Part shown: piece by piece, positions 17,239 through 26,270 of the stretch | How the letters are laid out: every line of letters starts with the position of its first letter | Position numbering within the stretch: position 1 is the first letter of the stretch | Translations under genes and position numbers: made by a program | Source: Campylobacterales bacterium | Lineage (GTDB): Bacteria; Campylobacterota; Campylobacteria; Campylobacterales; QNZT01 | NCBI GenBank assembly: GCA_027023305.1 | Contig: JALVVR010000048.1 | Coordinates: 233,579 to 297,578, forward strand | Direction: 5' to 3' | DNA: 64,000 bases | The notes under the pieces: generated by a model | The model's database searches: none | What the model saw: the letters and a program-made list of their open reading frames with translations, nothing else | What the model was told of the DNA's origin: nothing

Positions 17239-17244
17239 TATAAT
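17239..17244 (+). promoter_or_regulatory. Candidate -10 element for the PgbA-N gene
   Basis: TATAAT at 17239-17244, 29 bases before the ATG at 17274 and behind TTTTG. It forms a divergent pair with the -10 of the M23 gene, about 44 bases apart. Confidence 0.45.
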
Positions 17245-17273
17245 TTTATAAAATTTAATAAAAGGTGGTACTT

Positions 17274-17990
17274 ATGATAAAGAAGATTTTATTTTCTATA
17301 TTCATGATAACTTCAGCTCTATACTCATTTTCTTTAGAGCCATATCAAACACAGATAACAAGTATTGTAGGAAATCAAGCAGTAGTTACTGACTCGCCTA
17401 CGGTTCAGATAGGCTCAAGTGGGATCATCATACACAACTACGATAGTAAGCATAGAACTATCATAGCAAAAGCAGTTGTTACAAAAAAAGATGCGGGCAA
17501 TATGTATCTAAAACTTTACTACTATAAAGACTTAAATATGGATGCACTTCCATCATATAAGATAGTTCCAAAAGTAGGAGATACAGTTATATTTAACTAC
17601 CTTTATAAAAGAGTTCTTCCTATAGTTCCAAATGAAAGTAGTTTTAACTCTTTTAAACAAAGATTTCCAAACTTAGATGTAGTTCATCCTGACCTTTTTG
17701 CTTATGAGTTAGCAAAAGATAGCAATCCTGCTCCAAAACTTAGTGATTTTAGAAAAGAGTGTAATGCAGATGACTTTGGACTTTTATTTTTTGCTGTAAA
17801 TGACAATGGATACTTTGTAGATTGTACTTCTTTTAAAGTGATAGCAAAGATGCCGTTTGTCGTAGAGGGAAAAAAACAATCTCCTTTTTATACAAGGATT
17901 AAAAACATAAAATCAAAATTTTTCGGACTTGGAAGTGATGAAGTGAAAAAGTTTGATGACTACTATCAAAAACTTTTAGGACTAAAATAG
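17274..17990 (+). CDS. Periplasmic protein with plasminogen-binding (PgbA) N-terminal-like domain
   Basis: A 238-residue protein with a signal peptide (about 19 residues) and a mixed alpha/beta body (YQTQITSIVGNQAVVTDSP, then VGDTVIFNYLYKRVLPIVPN). I recognise the pattern as the PgbA N-terminal domain found across Campylobacterota, often beside a glcD-like gene as here. The name comes from a Helicobacter protein; plasminogen binding is not implied for this organism. I chose the ATG at 17274 because AAGGTGG lies 5 bases before it; an upstream GTG overlaps that site. Its stop overlaps the glcD start by 1 base (TAGTG). Confidence 0.7.
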   Translation: MIKKILFSIFMITSALYSFSLEPYQTQITSIVGNQAVVTDSPTVQIGSSGIIIHNYDSKHRTIIAKAVVTKKDAGNMYLKLYYYKDLNMDALPSYKIVPKVGDTVIFNYLYKRVLPIVPNESSFNSFKQRFPNLDVVHPDLFAYELAKDSNPAPKLSDFRKECNADDFGLLFFAVNDNGYFVDCTSFKVIAKMPFVVEGKKQSPFYTRIKNIKSKFFGLGSDEVKKFDDYYQKLLGLK

Positions 17991-19372
17991 TGTTTTCAAA
18001 AAAGCATTTTAAAAACTTAGCTAAAATAGTTGGCGAAGAAAATATTTTTAGTGATAAAGCTCATCTTATAGCGTATTCTTATGATGCAACAAGAACAAAA
18101 TATGAACCAGATGCAGTTATATTTCCTAAAGATGAAAATGATGTAAGTGAGATTTTAAAATACTGCAACAAACATAAAATAGTAATAGTTCCAAGAGGAG
18201 CAGGAAGTGGTTTTACTGGTGGAGCATTGCCTGCAAATGGTGGTATAGTTCTAGGATTTGAAAAGCATATGAACAAAATCCTAGAGATAGATATGGAAAA
18301 CATGGTAGCAGTAGTTCAACCTGGAGTTGTAAATATGCACCTTCAAAATGCAGTAGAAGAGGTAGGATTATTTTACCCACCAGACCCAGCAAGTGAACAC
18401 TACTCTACCATAGGTGGAAATGTTAGTGAAAATGCAGGTGGCATGCGAGCTGCCAAGTATGGAATCACTAAAGACTTTGTTATGGCTCTTCGTGCTGTGC
18501 TTCCTAGTGGAGAGATTATAAAAGCTGGAAAAAGAACTATCAAAGATGTTGCTGGATATAACATACCAGGGATTTTGGTAGGAAGTGAGGGAACTTTGGC
18601 AGTTATTACTGAAATAACTCTAAAACTTCTCTCTAAACCAAAACTAAGCAAAACTGCAATGGGGGTTTTTCCAACTGTTGAAGATGCGATGAATGCAGTC
18701 TTTAAGACTATGGCAAGTGGTGTAACTCCAGTTGCTATGGAATTTTTGGATAATCTAAGCATCAGGGCAGTTGAAGAGAAGTTTCAAAAAGGACTTCCAG
18801 TGGAAGCTGGAGCTATACTTATCACTGATGTTGATGGAGATTTAGAAGTAGAACTTGAAACTCAACTTCAAACGATACAAAGAGTATTTAAAGAAAACGG
18901 TTGCAGTGAATTTAAACTAGCAAAAGATGATAAAGAGGCTAGTGAGCTTTGGTTTGCTAGAAAAAATGCTTCCCAATCTATCACAATCTATGGAAGTAAA
19001 AAACTAAATGAAGATATAACAGTTCCAAGAAGTATTTTGCCTGAGCTTTTGAGAAAGATAAGTGAAGTATCTAAAAAATATGGAGTAAAAGTTCCTTGTT
19101 TTGGGCATACTGGAGATGGAAATGTTCACACAAATGTTATGGTTGATGGAAGTGATCCTAAACAAGTTGAGATAGGACACAAAGCTATCGAAGAGATTTT
19201 TAAGATAACAGTTGAACTTGGTGGAACTCTAAGTGGAGAGCATGGGATAGGGCTTAGCAAAGCTCCTTTTATGCACCTAGCTTTTAGTGATGCTGAGATG
19301 AATCTTTTTAGAAGTATCAAAAAAGCTTTTGATCCAAACAACATACTAAACCCAGGGAAAATGGGACTGTGA
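17990..19372 (+). CDS. glcD: FAD-linked oxidase, glycolate oxidase subunit GlcD family
   Basis: A 460-residue flavoprotein: FAD-binding type 4 domain with VPRGAGSGFTGGALP and TIGGNVSENAGGMRAAKYG, and a C-terminal oxidase domain ending with CFGHTGDGNVHTN, LSGEHGIGLSK and DPNNILNPGKMG. These enzymes oxidise glycolate, lactate or other 2-hydroxy acids and pass electrons to quinones. GlcE and GlcF are not next to it, so a lactate-dehydrogenase-like role is possible. The start is GTG, overlapping the previous stop; its own stop overlaps the next GTG. Confidence 0.88.
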   Translation: MFSKKHFKNLAKIVGEENIFSDKAHLIAYSYDATRTKYEPDAVIFPKDENDVSEILKYCNKHKIVIVPRGAGSGFTGGALPANGGIVLGFEKHMNKILEIDMENMVAVVQPGVVNMHLQNAVEEVGLFYPPDPASEHYSTIGGNVSENAGGMRAAKYGITKDFVMALRAVLPSGEIIKAGKRTIKDVAGYNIPGILVGSEGTLAVITEITLKLLSKPKLSKTAMGVFPTVEDAMNAVFKTMASGVTPVAMEFLDNLSIRAVEEKFQKGLPVEAGAILITDVDGDLEVELETQLQTIQRVFKENGCSEFKLAKDDKEASELWFARKNASQSITIYGSKKLNEDITVPRSILPELLRKISEVSKKYGVKVPCFGHTGDGNVHTNVMVDGSDPKQVEIGHKAIEEIFKITVELGGTLSGEHGIGLSKAPFMHLAFSDAEMNLFRSIKKAFDPNNILNPGKMGL

Positions 19373-20121
19373 AAAAGAGAATCAAAGAGTTTTTCATAGA
19401 TCACTCTTTGTTTCATTATAGTGCATCACTTAGCTTTCATACTTTACTATCATTTATACCAATACTTCTTTTATCATTTTTTGTATTTACAAAATTTACA
19501 ATATTTGATGTTTACTTAGCAAAAGTAAAAGAGTTTGTCTTTTCATTTATTATCCCAACAAATCAAGAGCTTATCGCTTCAAATATAGAAAAGTTCATGA
19601 CAAACACTTCGCACTTAGGGCTAATTGGTGTAGTATTTGTTATCTATGTATCAGTTATGTTTTTTGATGATTTTGAGTATGTCATAAACAAGATATTTAA
19701 AGTAAATCCTAGAAGTTTTTTTCACTCTATATTTTTATATCTTCTTATATCTTTAATCATCCCTTTTGGACTTATAGTTAGTATATTTATCTCTGTAAAA
19801 GCAAAGTTGTATTTTAGCTTAGATATATCATTTTTATCATATTTTTTAGTTTGGATGATGTTTTTTCTACTATATAAGATATCAGCAAATACCCTAGTAA
19901 AGACTAAAAGTGCAGTTATCAGCTCATTTTTAGCTTCATCAGTTTGGAGCATTTCAAAGTATTTGTTTATCCTTTATGTAACTTATAATAAAACTTACTC
20001 AACTATATACGGCTCTTTTAGTGTAGTTATGTTTTTTCTTATTTGGATTTATATTTCATGGATAATATTTTTATATGGGGTAAAATTATGCTATTATATA
20101 AATAAAAAGGAGTCATTATGA
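19369..20121 (+). CDS. YihY/BrkB-type inner membrane protein
   Basis: A 250-residue protein with about six membrane segments and the YihY/BrkB signature near the start (FHYSASLSFHTLLSFIPILL) and end (YGSFSVVMFFLIWIYISWIIFLYG). Older names call this family RNase BN by error. The role is unknown. It starts GTG, overlapping the glcD stop, and its end overlaps the rhodanese start. Confidence 0.85.
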   Translation: MKKRIKEFFIDHSLFHYSASLSFHTLLSFIPILLLSFFVFTKFTIFDVYLAKVKEFVFSFIIPTNQELIASNIEKFMTNTSHLGLIGVVFVIYVSVMFFDDFEYVINKIFKVNPRSFFHSIFLYLLISLIIPFGLIVSIFISVKAKLYFSLDISFLSYFLVWMMFFLLYKISANTLVKTKSAVISSFLASSVWSISKYLFILYVTYNKTYSTIYGSFSVVMFFLIWIYISWIIFLYGVKLCYYINKKESL

Positions 20122-20552
20122 AAAAAATAGTTTTATTTTTATTAGTAGGTATTATTAGTCTATTTGCAGATTTTAAACATATAGATTTTAAAGATATAAA
20201 AACTTTAGGAAAAAATATAGTTATCATAGATATCAGAACTCCAGGTGAATGGAAAGAAACAGGTACAATCCCGAATAGTAAAAAAATAATGTTTTTTGGA
20301 GCAGATGGTAAGTATAATGCAAGAAGTTGGCTAGATAAATTTTCAAAATATATAAAAGATAAAAATCAACCATTTATTTTAGTATGTCGTACAGGACATA
20401 GAACAAATACCGTAGGAAACTTTTTAGATAAACAGATGGGGTATAAAAATGTATATGATTTAAAAGGTGGTATTACATATGGATATATAATGCAAGGGTA
20501 TAAAACTACTAAAAAAAACTTAAAACCAAATCCAGTTATGGGAACTTACTAG
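20118..20552 (+). CDS. Periplasmic rhodanese-like sulfurtransferase
   Basis: A 144-residue protein with a signal peptide of about 16 residues and one rhodanese domain: IDIRTPGEWKETG near the front and the active-site loop CRTGHRT, where the cysteine would carry a persulfide. The export signal places it in the periplasm. The substrate is unknown. It overlaps the YihY-like gene by 4 bases, and the HupE-like gene follows after 6 bases. Confidence 0.83.
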   Translation: MKKIVLFLLVGIISLFADFKHIDFKDIKTLGKNIVIIDIRTPGEWKETGTIPNSKKIMFFGADGKYNARSWLDKFSKYIKDKNQPFILVCRTGHRTNTVGNFLDKQMGYKNVYDLKGGITYGYIMQGYKTTKKNLKPNPVMGTY

Positions 20553-20558
20553 CAAATC

Positions 20559-21665
20559 ATGAGAATAGTTTTTCTTCTAATTTTTTCTTTACTTTTTTTA
20601 AGAGCTGATATACTAAAAGAAAACTTTATAACTTTTGATATAAATAGTTCAAATCCAAAAGTTTTAGTAGATTTTGAGTCTGACAACTTAGAGAAGTTTA
20701 TTTCACTAGATAAAAACGAAAATGGGATCATCTCTTGGAGTGAACTAAAAGCTAAAAAAGAAGAGATTAAAAAAATAGTTCTTTCCCATATAAAAGTTTA
20801 CTTTGATAAAAAAGAGTGTAAATTAAAACCAATAGGCTTTGAAGTATATAGAAGAGTACATCAATCCTATATAAAACTTCCTTTAAAGATAAACTGTACC
20901 CATCCAAAAGAAAGTGTCCATATAAAGTATAACCTTTTTTTTGATGTAGATAAAAATCAAAAAGTTTTCGTAAAACTCTCAAAAAACTCTCAAAAACCTA
21001 TCATCCTAAGTCCAAGAGTAGAAGAGACAACTTTTAAACTAAAAAAACGAAAATCATCTTGGCAAATGTTTAAAGAGTTTTGGGTTGATGGAGTTTGGCA
21101 TATTTGGTTAGGTTATGATCATATTTTATTTTTGATGATGCTTTTAGTACCCGCTGTTTATACTAAAAATCTACAACCAATAGAAAAGTTTTCAAAAGTT
21201 TTAAAAGAGATACTAAAAATAGTAACAGCTTTTAGTATAGCTCACTCTTTTACTTTAGCTCTGAGTGTTACAGATACTGTAAGGATAAATTCAAACTTTA
21301 TAGAAGTAGCGATAGCTCTCTCTATCCTCTTCACTGCTCTAAACAACATCTTTAACTTTTTAAAAGGAGAAATTTGGATAGTAGCATTTTTCTTTGGCCT
21401 AATACACGGCTTTGGATTTGCAAATGTTTTAAATGATATGGTTGATAAAAAAAGCTCTTTAGCAACCCTTTTGGTTGGATTTAACTTAGGAGTTGAGAGT
21501 GGACAAGTTGTTATAGTACTAGCTATCTTACCTATCTTTTTCTTTTTAAGAAAAACTAACTTTTACAAAGTTTTTATTTTAAGAGGTTTCTCTTTTATAA
21601 CTGCTATCATAGCTACCCTTTGGGCAATTCAAAGAGCATTTGGATTGGAAATACTTCCTTTTTAA
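20559..21665 (+). CDS. HupE/UreJ-like membrane protein
   Basis: A 368-residue protein. A signal peptide and a ~170-residue periplasmic beta-rich domain come first, with an EF-hand-like DKNENGIISWSEL near residue 50. A membrane domain with six or seven segments follows, opening with VDGVWHIWLGYDHILFLMML. That membrane segment is the HupE/UreJ_2 signature, linked to nickel or hydrogenase in some bacteria, but this long form has no assigned substrate. It is the last gene of the run and is convergent with the GH8 gene. Confidence 0.78.
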   Translation: MRIVFLLIFSLLFLRADILKENFITFDINSSNPKVLVDFESDNLEKFISLDKNENGIISWSELKAKKEEIKKIVLSHIKVYFDKKECKLKPIGFEVYRRVHQSYIKLPLKINCTHPKESVHIKYNLFFDVDKNQKVFVKLSKNSQKPIILSPRVEETTFKLKKRKSSWQMFKEFWVDGVWHIWLGYDHILFLMMLLVPAVYTKNLQPIEKFSKVLKEILKIVTAFSIAHSFTLALSVTDTVRINSNFIEVAIALSILFTALNNIFNFLKGEIWIVAFFFGLIHGFGFANVLNDMVDKKSSLATLLVGFNLGVESGQVVIVLAILPIFFFLRKTNFYKVFILRGFSFITAIIATLWAIQRAFGLEILPF

Positions 21666-21682
21666 GCCAAATTTGGGTTTAA

Positions 21683-22864
21683 CTATCTTGTAGGATCCCA
21701 AAAAGCATCTATCATGATAAGTTGAGATATAAGGTTTAAACTATCTTCATAATAATTCTCATGATTGTTTTTTATCTTGTTATATATTGAATTTAAATAG
21801 CTTTGGTATTTTGGACTAAGCTTAGAAGCAACTCCAAAAGGTGCTACAAAAGCAGTTGAAAAATAATTTCCTATCACAGTTCCATCAAGTCTGTATCCTG
21901 ATTTTATATTTTTAGGATTTTTATTTGATTTTTGATATATCCACTCTGTCATCTTTAAAGCTATATATCTTGAGATTTTATCATTGTTTAACAGTGCATC
22001 AAGTCCTACACGAAACGGAACTCTACAAGCATTATAATAGTATGAGTTATCCTCCTCTTCTAAAAAATGCCTAGGAGCTGTATGATATCCTCTTTTATCT
22101 ATAACTACAAAATCACTAACTAAATCTGTTTTATTTTGTGCCAATCTTTGGATTTTTAAAAGAGTTTTTTGACAAGCTTTTATAGCTTTTAGCCATTTTT
22201 CATCTTTTGTAACCCTATAAAAAGCTCTAAAATGACTCAGCATAAAATCTGAAGTTCTAGGAGTGTATTGGTTGTATTTTTTACCATTTTGTTCTTCCCA
22301 ATCTCCCAAAAGTGGCAAATTACTATCCTTCCCCATAGTGTATCTTGATATATCATTTATGATTTTTTTAGCCTCTTTTAAGTAGTTGATTTTACCTCTA
22401 CTTCCCCATTGAGCATTAGCTAACAAAAGTGCATAAGCTATATCTGCATCTCCATCATAAGCACTATCTTTCCCCTTTTCCGTTGAAGGAACTTTCCAAT
22501 TCATAAAAGAATGTACTATATCACTTGGATTTGCTTTTACAAATCTATACATACCATCAAAAATATTTTTTGCTTCTTTATCATATCCTGCCATGATAGC
22601 TACAATCATCATGCCATATCCTTGTCCTTCAGATACTGTATAAGTTTTATCTTTTTTATCAAATGCTACTCTACAATACCCTCTTTTACATACTATAAAA
22701 TCTCTTTTCCATATATCATAATAATTCTCAACATTTGAAACAAGTTTACTCTTAGGATATAAAGTAATTTTAGCACTATGATAATACCCCGCATTTTGTG
22801 GAAATGGATAGTTTGCAGAAAACAAAGATAAAACAAATATCCCTAAAAAAGCAAAAATCTTCAT
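21683..22864 (-). CDS. Glycoside hydrolase family 8 (endoglucanase/BcsZ-like)
   Basis: A 393-residue exported protein (signal peptide about 17 residues) with the GH8 alpha-barrel motifs: VSEGQGYGMM with general acid E79, YDGDADIAYALLLA with D139/D141, and TPRTSDFMLSHFRAF. GH8 enzymes cut beta-1,4-linked glucan, chitosan or related chains; secreted members often sit inside polysaccharide synthase operons (BcsZ, PssZ). Here it is the last gene of the six-gene operon, one base after the deacetylase. The polymer is more likely a partly deacetylated amino-sugar or mixed glycan, since a deacetylase is present and BcsB is not. Confidence 0.85.
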   Translation of the reverse strand: MKIFAFLGIFVLSLFSANYPFPQNAGYYHSAKITLYPKSKLVSNVENYYDIWKRDFIVCKRGYCRVAFDKKDKTYTVSEGQGYGMMIVAIMAGYDKEAKNIFDGMYRFVKANPSDIVHSFMNWKVPSTEKGKDSAYDGDADIAYALLLANAQWGSRGKINYLKEAKKIINDISRYTMGKDSNLPLLGDWEEQNGKKYNQYTPRTSDFMLSHFRAFYRVTKDEKWLKAIKACQKTLLKIQRLAQNKTDLVSDFVVIDKRGYHTAPRHFLEEEDNSYYYNACRVPFRVGLDALLNNDKISRYIALKMTEWIYQKSNKNPKNIKSGYRLDGTVIGNYFSTAFVAPFGVASKLSPKYQSYLNSIYNKIKNNHENYYEDSLNLISQLIMIDAFWDPTR

Positions 22865-24664
22865 CTATATGCCTTGTAAAGTTATAGTTTTAGTAGAATT
22901 TGCAGGAAGATGCAAAACTCTTATTAACTTAGGATTTTTTGCAAATACTTTTACTTTTAAGTTTCTTATTTCTACTGGATTGTTATTTATTATGGTTACC
23001 TTATTGGTTTTTAAATTGTAACTCAACTTAATATTTTTCCTTAGAGCTACCCTTAGAGCTAAATGTCGTCCATCTAAGATTTTATACTCTGGATGTTTTT
23101 TTAAGTATCTAAAAAAGTTTTCTACTATATTTATATTTGATTTATAAGCAAAAAGATGGGTATGCATAGAAAAAGTATATATACCATCTAGTGCTGTTAC
23201 AAACTTCATCTCCTTTATAACCTGTTTTAAGATATCTCTTTGACTCCAATCTAGATTAACCAAAAATGAGTAATCATCTGTCCCTCGTCTAGGGATATAT
23301 AAAAGTCTTGGAAATTTTTTCTCAAAACGAGGATAAAGATAATCTTTTATTGCTCCAAGAACATAAAAATATCCTGATGATTGCAAATGTTTTTCCATCA
23401 AGTCATTTAACTCTTCTCTTGGTGGTCGAAAACCTATAATCGGTTCTCTTGCAAACTTATCTATTATCTTTTTAGAGTTTGTAGTTTCATTTATGATATA
23501 TTTTTCACTTTGCCCTACTATTTTGGTATGAGTTGTTGAGTGAGAAGCATACTCTACATAAGGATTTGAAGCTAATGATTTTGTTAACTCTATATTTTGG
23601 GGTCTTGTAGCTATATTTGCCACTATAAAAGCTGTTACAGGAATTTTATACTTATATGCCAAATCTGCAAATTTTCTAAAATTTTGATACTTATACTCAG
23701 TATCTTCTGATATAAAAACAACTGACTTTTGATCTATATATGGATACATTTCTACTACAGCTTTTTGAGATAAAAACTTTATCATACCAGCTACCATCTT
23801 TTTAAAATCATCTCTATATTTTTTAATATCATAAAAAGAGTAACTAGGCAAAGATGTATATATCCATTTCCCTTTTCCTAAATACCCATGCCAAGCTAGA
23901 CCAGATTCATTTATTTTGATACTATCAGCTAAGTTTTTCGTAGTTGGAGGTGTTGCCTGATTATAAGCATTTGCAAAAATATCTGCTGTTTTTATGTTTG
24001 TATTATATAAAGGAATACTGTCATAAGCTGATACTTCAAGAAGTTGTCCATTATTTAAATAAGTAGAAAAAGGTGACAAAAGTTTTAATGTTATATTTAA
24101 TCCTCCTTTAAACTCAGCAAATCCTCTTTTTGTTAATGAAAGGCCAGTGATAGAGTTTACAAACTTATCAGCCCTATATTTACCATTTCCATCTCTATAT
24201 CCAGATATATAGTTAAAAAAGAGTGCTCCACCATTTTGAACAAATCTCTTAATATCTTTTTTATTATCCTCAGACAAAGATTGGGCATCTAGTAAAAATA
24301 CTATTGAGTTTTTATCAAGTGAAGTTATTTGACTAAGAGGTACTATATTTGTATTATAACCAATAGAGGAGAGAAGGAGCACAAACTTATTTATATGATT
24401 TACATAATCTTCCTTGCTTAAACCATTTCTCATATAATAACTTGCTGTATATTTTGAAGTACAAAGATATATAGGTTTTTTAGTCATATTTGGAGGTAGA
24501 ACAAAACCATTTGTTTCATCATTTTGTAAAAGCAGATTTTGTTTAGCTCTTACCTCTTTTATCTTATAAAAAGTACCTAACATCACTAAAAATAGTACTA
24601 AAATAGTAACCAAAAGTATTGAAGTATAATTATCTTTCTTTTTTAAACCCAATTGTGCTGTCAT
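22865..24664 (-). CDS. Membrane-anchored polysaccharide deacetylase with amidotransferase-like domain
   Basis: A 599-residue protein in four parts. Residues 16-34 are one membrane anchor. Residues ~60-300 form a periplasmic domain with features of the class I glutamine-amidotransferase-like fold (VQNGGALFFNYISG, GKGKWIYTSLPS). Residues ~310-540 are a NodB-like carbohydrate esterase with E320-D321, H375-x3-H379 (SHSTTH), R413 (FRPPREE) and H501-x-H503. The last ~55 residues look like a small beta-sandwich. It probably removes acetyl groups from the growing glycan in the periplasm. Motif 1 has ED in place of DD, so activity needs testing. Confidence 0.82.
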   Translation of the reverse strand: MTAQLGLKKKDNYTSILLVTILVLFLVMLGTFYKIKEVRAKQNLLLQNDETNGFVLPPNMTKKPIYLCTSKYTASYYMRNGLSKEDYVNHINKFVLLLSSIGYNTNIVPLSQITSLDKNSIVFLLDAQSLSEDNKKDIKRFVQNGGALFFNYISGYRDGNGKYRADKFVNSITGLSLTKRGFAEFKGGLNITLKLLSPFSTYLNNGQLLEVSAYDSIPLYNTNIKTADIFANAYNQATPPTTKNLADSIKINESGLAWHGYLGKGKWIYTSLPSYSFYDIKKYRDDFKKMVAGMIKFLSQKAVVEMYPYIDQKSVVFISEDTEYKYQNFRKFADLAYKYKIPVTAFIVANIATRPQNIELTKSLASNPYVEYASHSTTHTKIVGQSEKYIINETTNSKKIIDKFAREPIIGFRPPREELNDLMEKHLQSSGYFYVLGAIKDYLYPRFEKKFPRLLYIPRRGTDDYSFLVNLDWSQRDILKQVIKEMKFVTALDGIYTFSMHTHLFAYKSNINIVENFFRYLKKHPEYKILDGRHLALRVALRKNIKLSYNLKTNKVTIINNNPVEIRNLKVKVFAKNPKLIRVLHLPANSTKTITLQGI

Positions 24665-24972
24665 ATTATTATCTCTCTTTCCTCAAAAAACAAGTACTTT
24701 TTAATAGCTTTGATATTACTACTTCCTGAACTCTTTTTTGACATGGTAGCTCGTTTAATCTCTCTAGCTTTATAAACTGAGTATGCTAAAATTCCAAACA
24801 ACATAGTTATTGTTGTTATACCTATAATCGCATAAGCCAACACTGTCATATAATCTAGTTTTGCTAAATCAATACCTGAAAGCTTATATTGACTTATATT
24901 TAAATCATTAATATTAAACTTAGGTAATTTAAAAATATCAAAATCAAATTTTGGTAGCTTAAAATCTATCAT
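24661..24972 (-). CDS. Small single-span membrane protein of the polysaccharide operon
   Basis: A 103-residue protein I do not recognise. An N-terminal repeated motif (FKLPKF twice, about residues 4-18) is followed by one membrane helix (about 44-67) and a basic tail. Its position, directly behind the GT2 synthase and overlapping it and the deacetylase by 4 bases each, is that of PgaD, the small partner needed by the PgaC synthase. A subunit that stabilises or regulates the synthase is the likely role, by position only. Confidence 0.6.
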   Translation of the reverse strand: MIDFKLPKFDFDIFKLPKFNINDLNISQYKLSGIDLAKLDYMTVLAYAIIGITTITMLFGILAYSVYKAREIKRATMSKKSSGSSNIKAIKKYLFFEEREIII

Positions 24973-26270
24973 ATTTTACCCTTTCTCTCTATCTTTCCCC
25001 AGTTCATCTCTATACCAAACACTTCTTCAAATGATGATAATACTTTAGCAATATTTGTTATATTTACAAAGATAAGTCTATAGTATAAGGAGTATAAAAG
25101 TAGTTTCATGTTCTCTTTTGTAACAGATAGACAGTAAATACTAGCAGATATATCTAAAATTGTAAATATTATCCACCAATAAATAAGCATTTTAGTCTGA
25201 TCTACACTAAATGCTACAAAAATTATAAAAAAGTTAGCAAATATAGAAACAATAGGCCAAAGAATTGACTCAAAAACCATATACCACATTACAAAAGCGA
25301 TAGTAGGCTCACTAAAATCAAAAAGTCTTACTTTATGTTTTAGTATAGCTTGTAAAATCCCTCGTGTCCATCTATATCTCTGCTTTATCAAATCAACAAT
25401 ACTCTCAGGAGCTTCAGTATAACTGACAGCATCTATCTCGTACTCTATCTTGTATCCCTTAGCAATAAGACTAAGAGTAAGATCACAATCTTCAGCAAAT
25501 GTATCTGTTGTATAAAGACCAGTTTTTATAACTGCATCTTTTTTAAAAAGTCCTATGGGACCAGGAACTATATTTACAAGTTTAAAATATGCTTGTCCAT
25601 TTCTGACTAAGTTTAACCCTTGTACATACTCTAAAGCTTGAAGATTTGTCCAAAGATTTTCACTATTTGTTACATAAACACTTCCAGCAACTGCTGCTAA
25701 TTTCTCATCTTTTTCAAAATACCTTATCATGAGCTTCAAACTATCTTTAGAGATTTTTGAATCTGCATCAACTACTAAAAAATAATCCCCTTTTGCTTTA
25801 GATATACCATAGTTTAAAGCTAATGCTTTTCCAGCATTTTTTTTTGTTAGCACTCTTAGTCTTTTATTTCCATCATTAAACTCCATACTCTTTGCTATCA
25901 AGTAAGTATTATCACTACTTCCATCATCTATAACTATAACTTCAAATCTTGGATAATTTTGTTCAATAAGGCTTTTTATAGAGTTTTTTATGGTCTTTTC
26001 TTCATTAAAACAAGGAACTAGTATCGAGATAAAAGGTGCTTTGTCTTCATCAAAATTTTCATAATTATTTTTTAGATTTTTTCTAAGATTTAGCATAGAA
26101 AAAAGTAAAAGCAAAAAATACCTCACAATAACAAATAGTGAGAAAATCAAAATCAAATATGCACTACTTTTTATCCAAGGATTATTTAAATCTGGCATAT
26201 TAGTCATATCTTTCAAAAAGTATATTGCTAAACCAAGTAGTAAAGTATAAGAGAGAAATAATTTTATCAT
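24969..26270 (-). CDS. Processive glycosyltransferase family 2 (PgaC/IcaA-like polysaccharide synthase)
   Basis: A 433-residue inner-membrane GT2 enzyme. Two N-terminal membrane segments precede the catalytic domain, which has DDG at 115-117, DAD at 168-170, ED at 260-261 and the processive QxxRW motif (Q297-RYRW). About three further membrane segments follow. Size and layout match PgaC/IcaA (poly-N-acetylglucosamine synthase, about 440 residues); it lacks the PilZ domain of BcsA. The sugar is unproven. It would extrude the chain into the periplasm, where the next two enzymes act. Confidence 0.85.
   Translation of the reverse strand: MIKLFLSYTLLLGLAIYFLKDMTNMPDLNNPWIKSSAYLILIFSLFVIVRYFLLLLFSMLNLRKNLKNNYENFDEDKAPFISILVPCFNEEKTIKNSIKSLIEQNYPRFEVIVIDDGSSDNTYLIAKSMEFNDGNKRLRVLTKKNAGKALALNYGISKAKGDYFLVVDADSKISKDSLKLMIRYFEKDEKLAAVAGSVYVTNSENLWTNLQALEYVQGLNLVRNGQAYFKLVNIVPGPIGLFKKDAVIKTGLYTTDTFAEDCDLTLSLIAKGYKIEYEIDAVSYTEAPESIVDLIKQRYRWTRGILQAILKHKVRLFDFSEPTIAFVMWYMVFESILWPIVSIFANFFIIFVAFSVDQTKMLIYWWIIFTILDISASIYCLSVTKENMKLLLYSLYYRLIFVNITNIAKVLSSFEEVFGIEMNWGKIERKGKI

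Noticed and set aside
19369-20121. Ribonuclease BN
   Set aside because: Older databases give this name to YihY-type membrane proteins, but the family has no nuclease motifs.
21660-21682. Terminator between the HupE-like and GH8 genes
   Set aside because: AAGCC...GGGTT has a G-G mismatch and only about five pairs, with no T-run, so the hairpin is too weak to call.
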